This document shows, piece after piece, positions 62,301 through 64,000 of a DNA stretch of 64,000 bases (position 1 is the stretch's first letter; every line of letters begins with the position of its first letter). The notes beneath the pieces were generated by a model. That model was not told the origin of the DNA and searched no databases. It saw only the letters and a program-made list of their open reading frames with translations. Origin of the DNA: Cheilinus undulatus (taxonomy: Eukaryota > Chordata > Actinopteri > Labriformes > Labridae); contig NC_054877.1 in the NCBI RefSeq assembly GCF_018320785.1, forward strand, positions 41,562,151 through 41,626,150. Reading direction: 5' to 3'. A program made the position numbers and the translations under genes.

Positions 62301-63402
62301 TCATGAAGGGCCTTCTGTGTGGAGGTTTTCCAAGTTCTCTCTGTGCATGCATGGGATCAGTCCGAGTGCAATGGCTTCTTCTACAGACTAAACACATACT
62401 TGTTAAGTTAAATGATTACTTGAAATAGTCCATAAGTACAGAGCCTACAAAAAGTATTCACCCCCCTTAGGCATTTGACCCTTTTATTGATTTTGAAACT
62501 CATTCATGGTCAATATCATTTGGCTTTTGGACATTTTTAATATAAAAAACCTCTTTAATTTCAAAGTGGAAAGAGATTTTTTACAAACTAATGTCAATCA
62601 AATAAAAATATGCAATACAAAATAAGTGACTGCATAAAATTCACCCCTTTAAAGTGACTGGCCTAATTCAACAGAGGTCCAGCCAATTGGTGCTAGTAGT
62701 CTCACATTTAGTGAAATGGGGATCACCTGAGTGCAGTGAATGTGCCTTTATATGTTGTATAAGACACCTGTGTCTGGGAGGTCCAGTCACTTGTTAATCA
62801 GTATTCCTGGCTACCAATACACCATAACGACAAAAAAACCTCCAAGTAACTCAGACAGAAAGTTTTTGAAAAGTATGAGTCAGGGGATGGATGCAAAACC
62901 AATTCTCTGCCTAGATTAGGCCGTCCTCACAAACTGAGTGACCGTGCAGGAAGGAGATTAGTGAGAGAGGCCACCAAAGACACCTATGACTACTCTGAAG
63001 GAGTTAAAAGCTTCAGCAGCTGAGATGGGAGAGACTCTGCATATAACAACTGTTGCCCTGGTTCTTCACTAGTCAAAGCTTTATGGGAGAGTGGCAAAGA
63101 GAAAACCACTGTTGAAGAAAACTCTGATTAAATAAGATTGAATTAGATGAATCATTAACTGTTTTCCTGGCTTGTCTCCTACATTGGCAGTCCAACTTGT
63201 TGTACCAGTCTCAACCTGTTTGCATATCTTTTTCATGTTTAAACCGTCAGACAGAGTGTCAGTGTGGCTTAACCCTGAATTTTAACTCACTTTAATGCCA
63301 ACGTTCCTTACCATTTAATATGTCTGTTTGAGGATCACTTCCAGCTGTTGTCTCTGCTTCAGACTCGTTAGGCTCCACCATATCCACGCTCTCCACTACA
63401 CT
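59351..63402 (-). CDS. C2H2 zinc-finger protein, last two coding exons (5' part outside window)
   Basis: The minus strand exons are 63402-63312 and 60297-59351. The first reads [20 protein letters not shown] and is acidic. It ends in phase 1 and joins exactly to [20 protein letters not shown] in the second. The large exon has a Pro-rich linker, then three canonical fingers: [40 protein letters not shown] and [20 protein letters not shown], linked by HTGEKP or HTGERP. The fourth ([20 protein letters not shown]) ends in H-K-C, an incomplete or variant finger. A Cys-containing stretch before finger 1 ([10 protein letters not shown]) might be a decayed finger. It is a likely DNA-binding transcription factor. 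I do not recognise the orthologue. The N terminus, which could carry a KRAB, SCAN or other domain, is not visible. Confidence 0.85.
61272..61534. mobile_element. TTAA-flanked MITE (piggyBac-like), 263 bp
   Basis: The terminal inverted repeats are identical for 21 bp: AGGGATACTTCAACATTTTG and one more G at the left, its complement at the right. TTAA lies outside each end (61268-61271 and 61535-61538). The 70-codon frame inside is not a gene. Confidence 0.8.
62253..62400 (+). repeat. Decayed copy of the repeat at 27358-27718
   Basis: Shares 'cagtggttaaggcacagc', 'ccttctgtgtggaggttt' and 'ctctctgtgcatgcatggga' with the intronic copy in chd8. No (ATGG)n end. Confidence 0.55.
62439..63135 (+). 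mobile_element. Tc1-like transposon, 5' half only
   Basis: After TA at 62437-62438 the terminal repeat reads CAGAGCCTACAAAAAGTATT. A Tc1 transposase start region follows with many frame breaks. The element stops abruptly near 63135 inside the catalytic part. Confidence 0.75.
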
Positions 63403-63819
63403 CTGATCAGAGAAAACAAAAAATAAATTAAAGCATGTCTACAAAGGTTATTACTGTTAACCAAAACTAGAAAGGTAACCAAAAAATAAAAGGTAAAAAT
63501 AATCTAAGTTCACTGAAACTAAGATAAAATGAGGCTTTGCAGAACAAAAAAGTATTGTGTGCTTACAAAATATTCTTAGTTTTAGTCCTTCTTATAAGCA
63601 TACTAAGATGTCCTCTCTTGTTTGTCTTTAGCACAGTGATTTACAATTTGGATGAGGTTATTTATTGACAAAGTTAGAAAGAGGTTCATTCTTGAACAAT
63701 ATTCTTGCCTGGGACCCTGAATTTTGATTTCAGATTTATTAAGTTTGTGTGCATCAGAGCGAATAGCATTTATACTTTCTAAGACATATTGCCAATAATT
63801 ATATACTTTAAGCTCTTTT
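63403..63819. other. Intron or upstream flank of the zinc-finger gene
   Basis: AT-rich, no feature recognised. Confidence 0.3.
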
Positions 63820-64000
63820 ATTAGCAGGCCTGCCCACAGAATTGGTTGGGCCCCTAAAAGACTGAGTCAATGGGCCAGATGTGATTTATTGACGATATAA
63901 ATGCATGCGTGTTGGACTGGTAGCATTAAAAGAAAACTTAATCCTGCCACTGTTTAACCCCTTTTCGTGACTGTTTCTGCCCATTTTCCCCATATTTCAT
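63820..64000 (-). repeat. Second copy of the purine-array element, running off the window
   Basis: Complementing this end gives 'aataaatcaca', 'aggggcccaaccaattctgt' and 'gggcaggcctg', matching 37440-37515. The array's 'aaaatgggcagaaacagtca' and 'aaaaggggttaaac' units begin at the window edge. Confidence 0.7.

Larger units (their letters stand above)
60298..63311 (-). other. Intron of the zinc-finger gene
   Basis: 3 kb. It contains the TTAA-flanked MITE at 61272-61534, a degenerate retroelement fragment at 62253-62400 and a Tc1 fragment at 62439-63135. The remainder is AT-rich. Confidence 0.6.

Overview
This window is nuclear DNA from a vertebrate, almost certainly a ray-finned (teleost) fish. 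The genes are split by introns that are nearly all GT-AG, the intergenic and intronic DNA is AT-rich, and it is full of fish-type repeats: Tc1-like fragments, hAT-like and TTAA-flanked MITEs, a tRNA-type SINE fragment and a dispersed repeat ending in (ATGG)n. The proteins read as fish orthologues of vertebrate chromatin genes.

Layout: (1) 1104-1301 (+) is the last coding exon of a cerebellin-family C1q protein, with a long 3'UTR to about 2.67 kb. (2) About 6.2-35.6 kb (+) is a complete chd8 gene. It has a CCAAT-rich CpG promoter, an untranslated first exon, then 38 coding exons (ATG 9975, stop 34865). My exon lengths sum to 2580 residues. All splice phases agree. (3) 40.06-49.3 kb (+) is tox4, nine coding exons, 664 residues, HMG box, one GC-AG intron. 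(4) 50.2-56.1 kb (-) is a TRIM-like RING/B-box/SPRY gene of 462 residues with an apparent membrane segment between a short coil and the SPRY domain. It is convergent with tox4. (5) 59.35-63.40 kb (-) holds the last two visible coding exons of a C2H2 zinc-finger gene whose 5' end lies beyond the window.

chd8 and tox4 lie in the same orientation. As I recall, human CHD8 and TOX4 are neighbours on 14q11.2, so this looks like an old syntenic block, here without a RAB2B-like gene between them. CHD8 is an ATP-dependent chromatin remodeler and TOX4 an HMG-box chromatin protein, so the core of the window encodes nuclear regulators. The TRIM-like gene has an IRF/ISRE-like motif upstream and may be immune-responsive.

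The rest is mobile DNA and its remains. Items worth a second look include a spliced 9-codon upstream ORF in the chd8 leader, a 220-bp insertion between exact 16-bp direct repeats that carries a 46-bp foldback, a strand-asymmetric degenerate tandem array inside a dispersed element with a second copy at the window edge, several MITEs whose ends and target duplications can be read directly, and the TRIM-like gene's domain order. I found no CRISPR array, rRNA gene or confident tRNA gene. Coordinates were counted by eye, so splice sites are supported by motif plus reading-frame agreement, not by transcripts.
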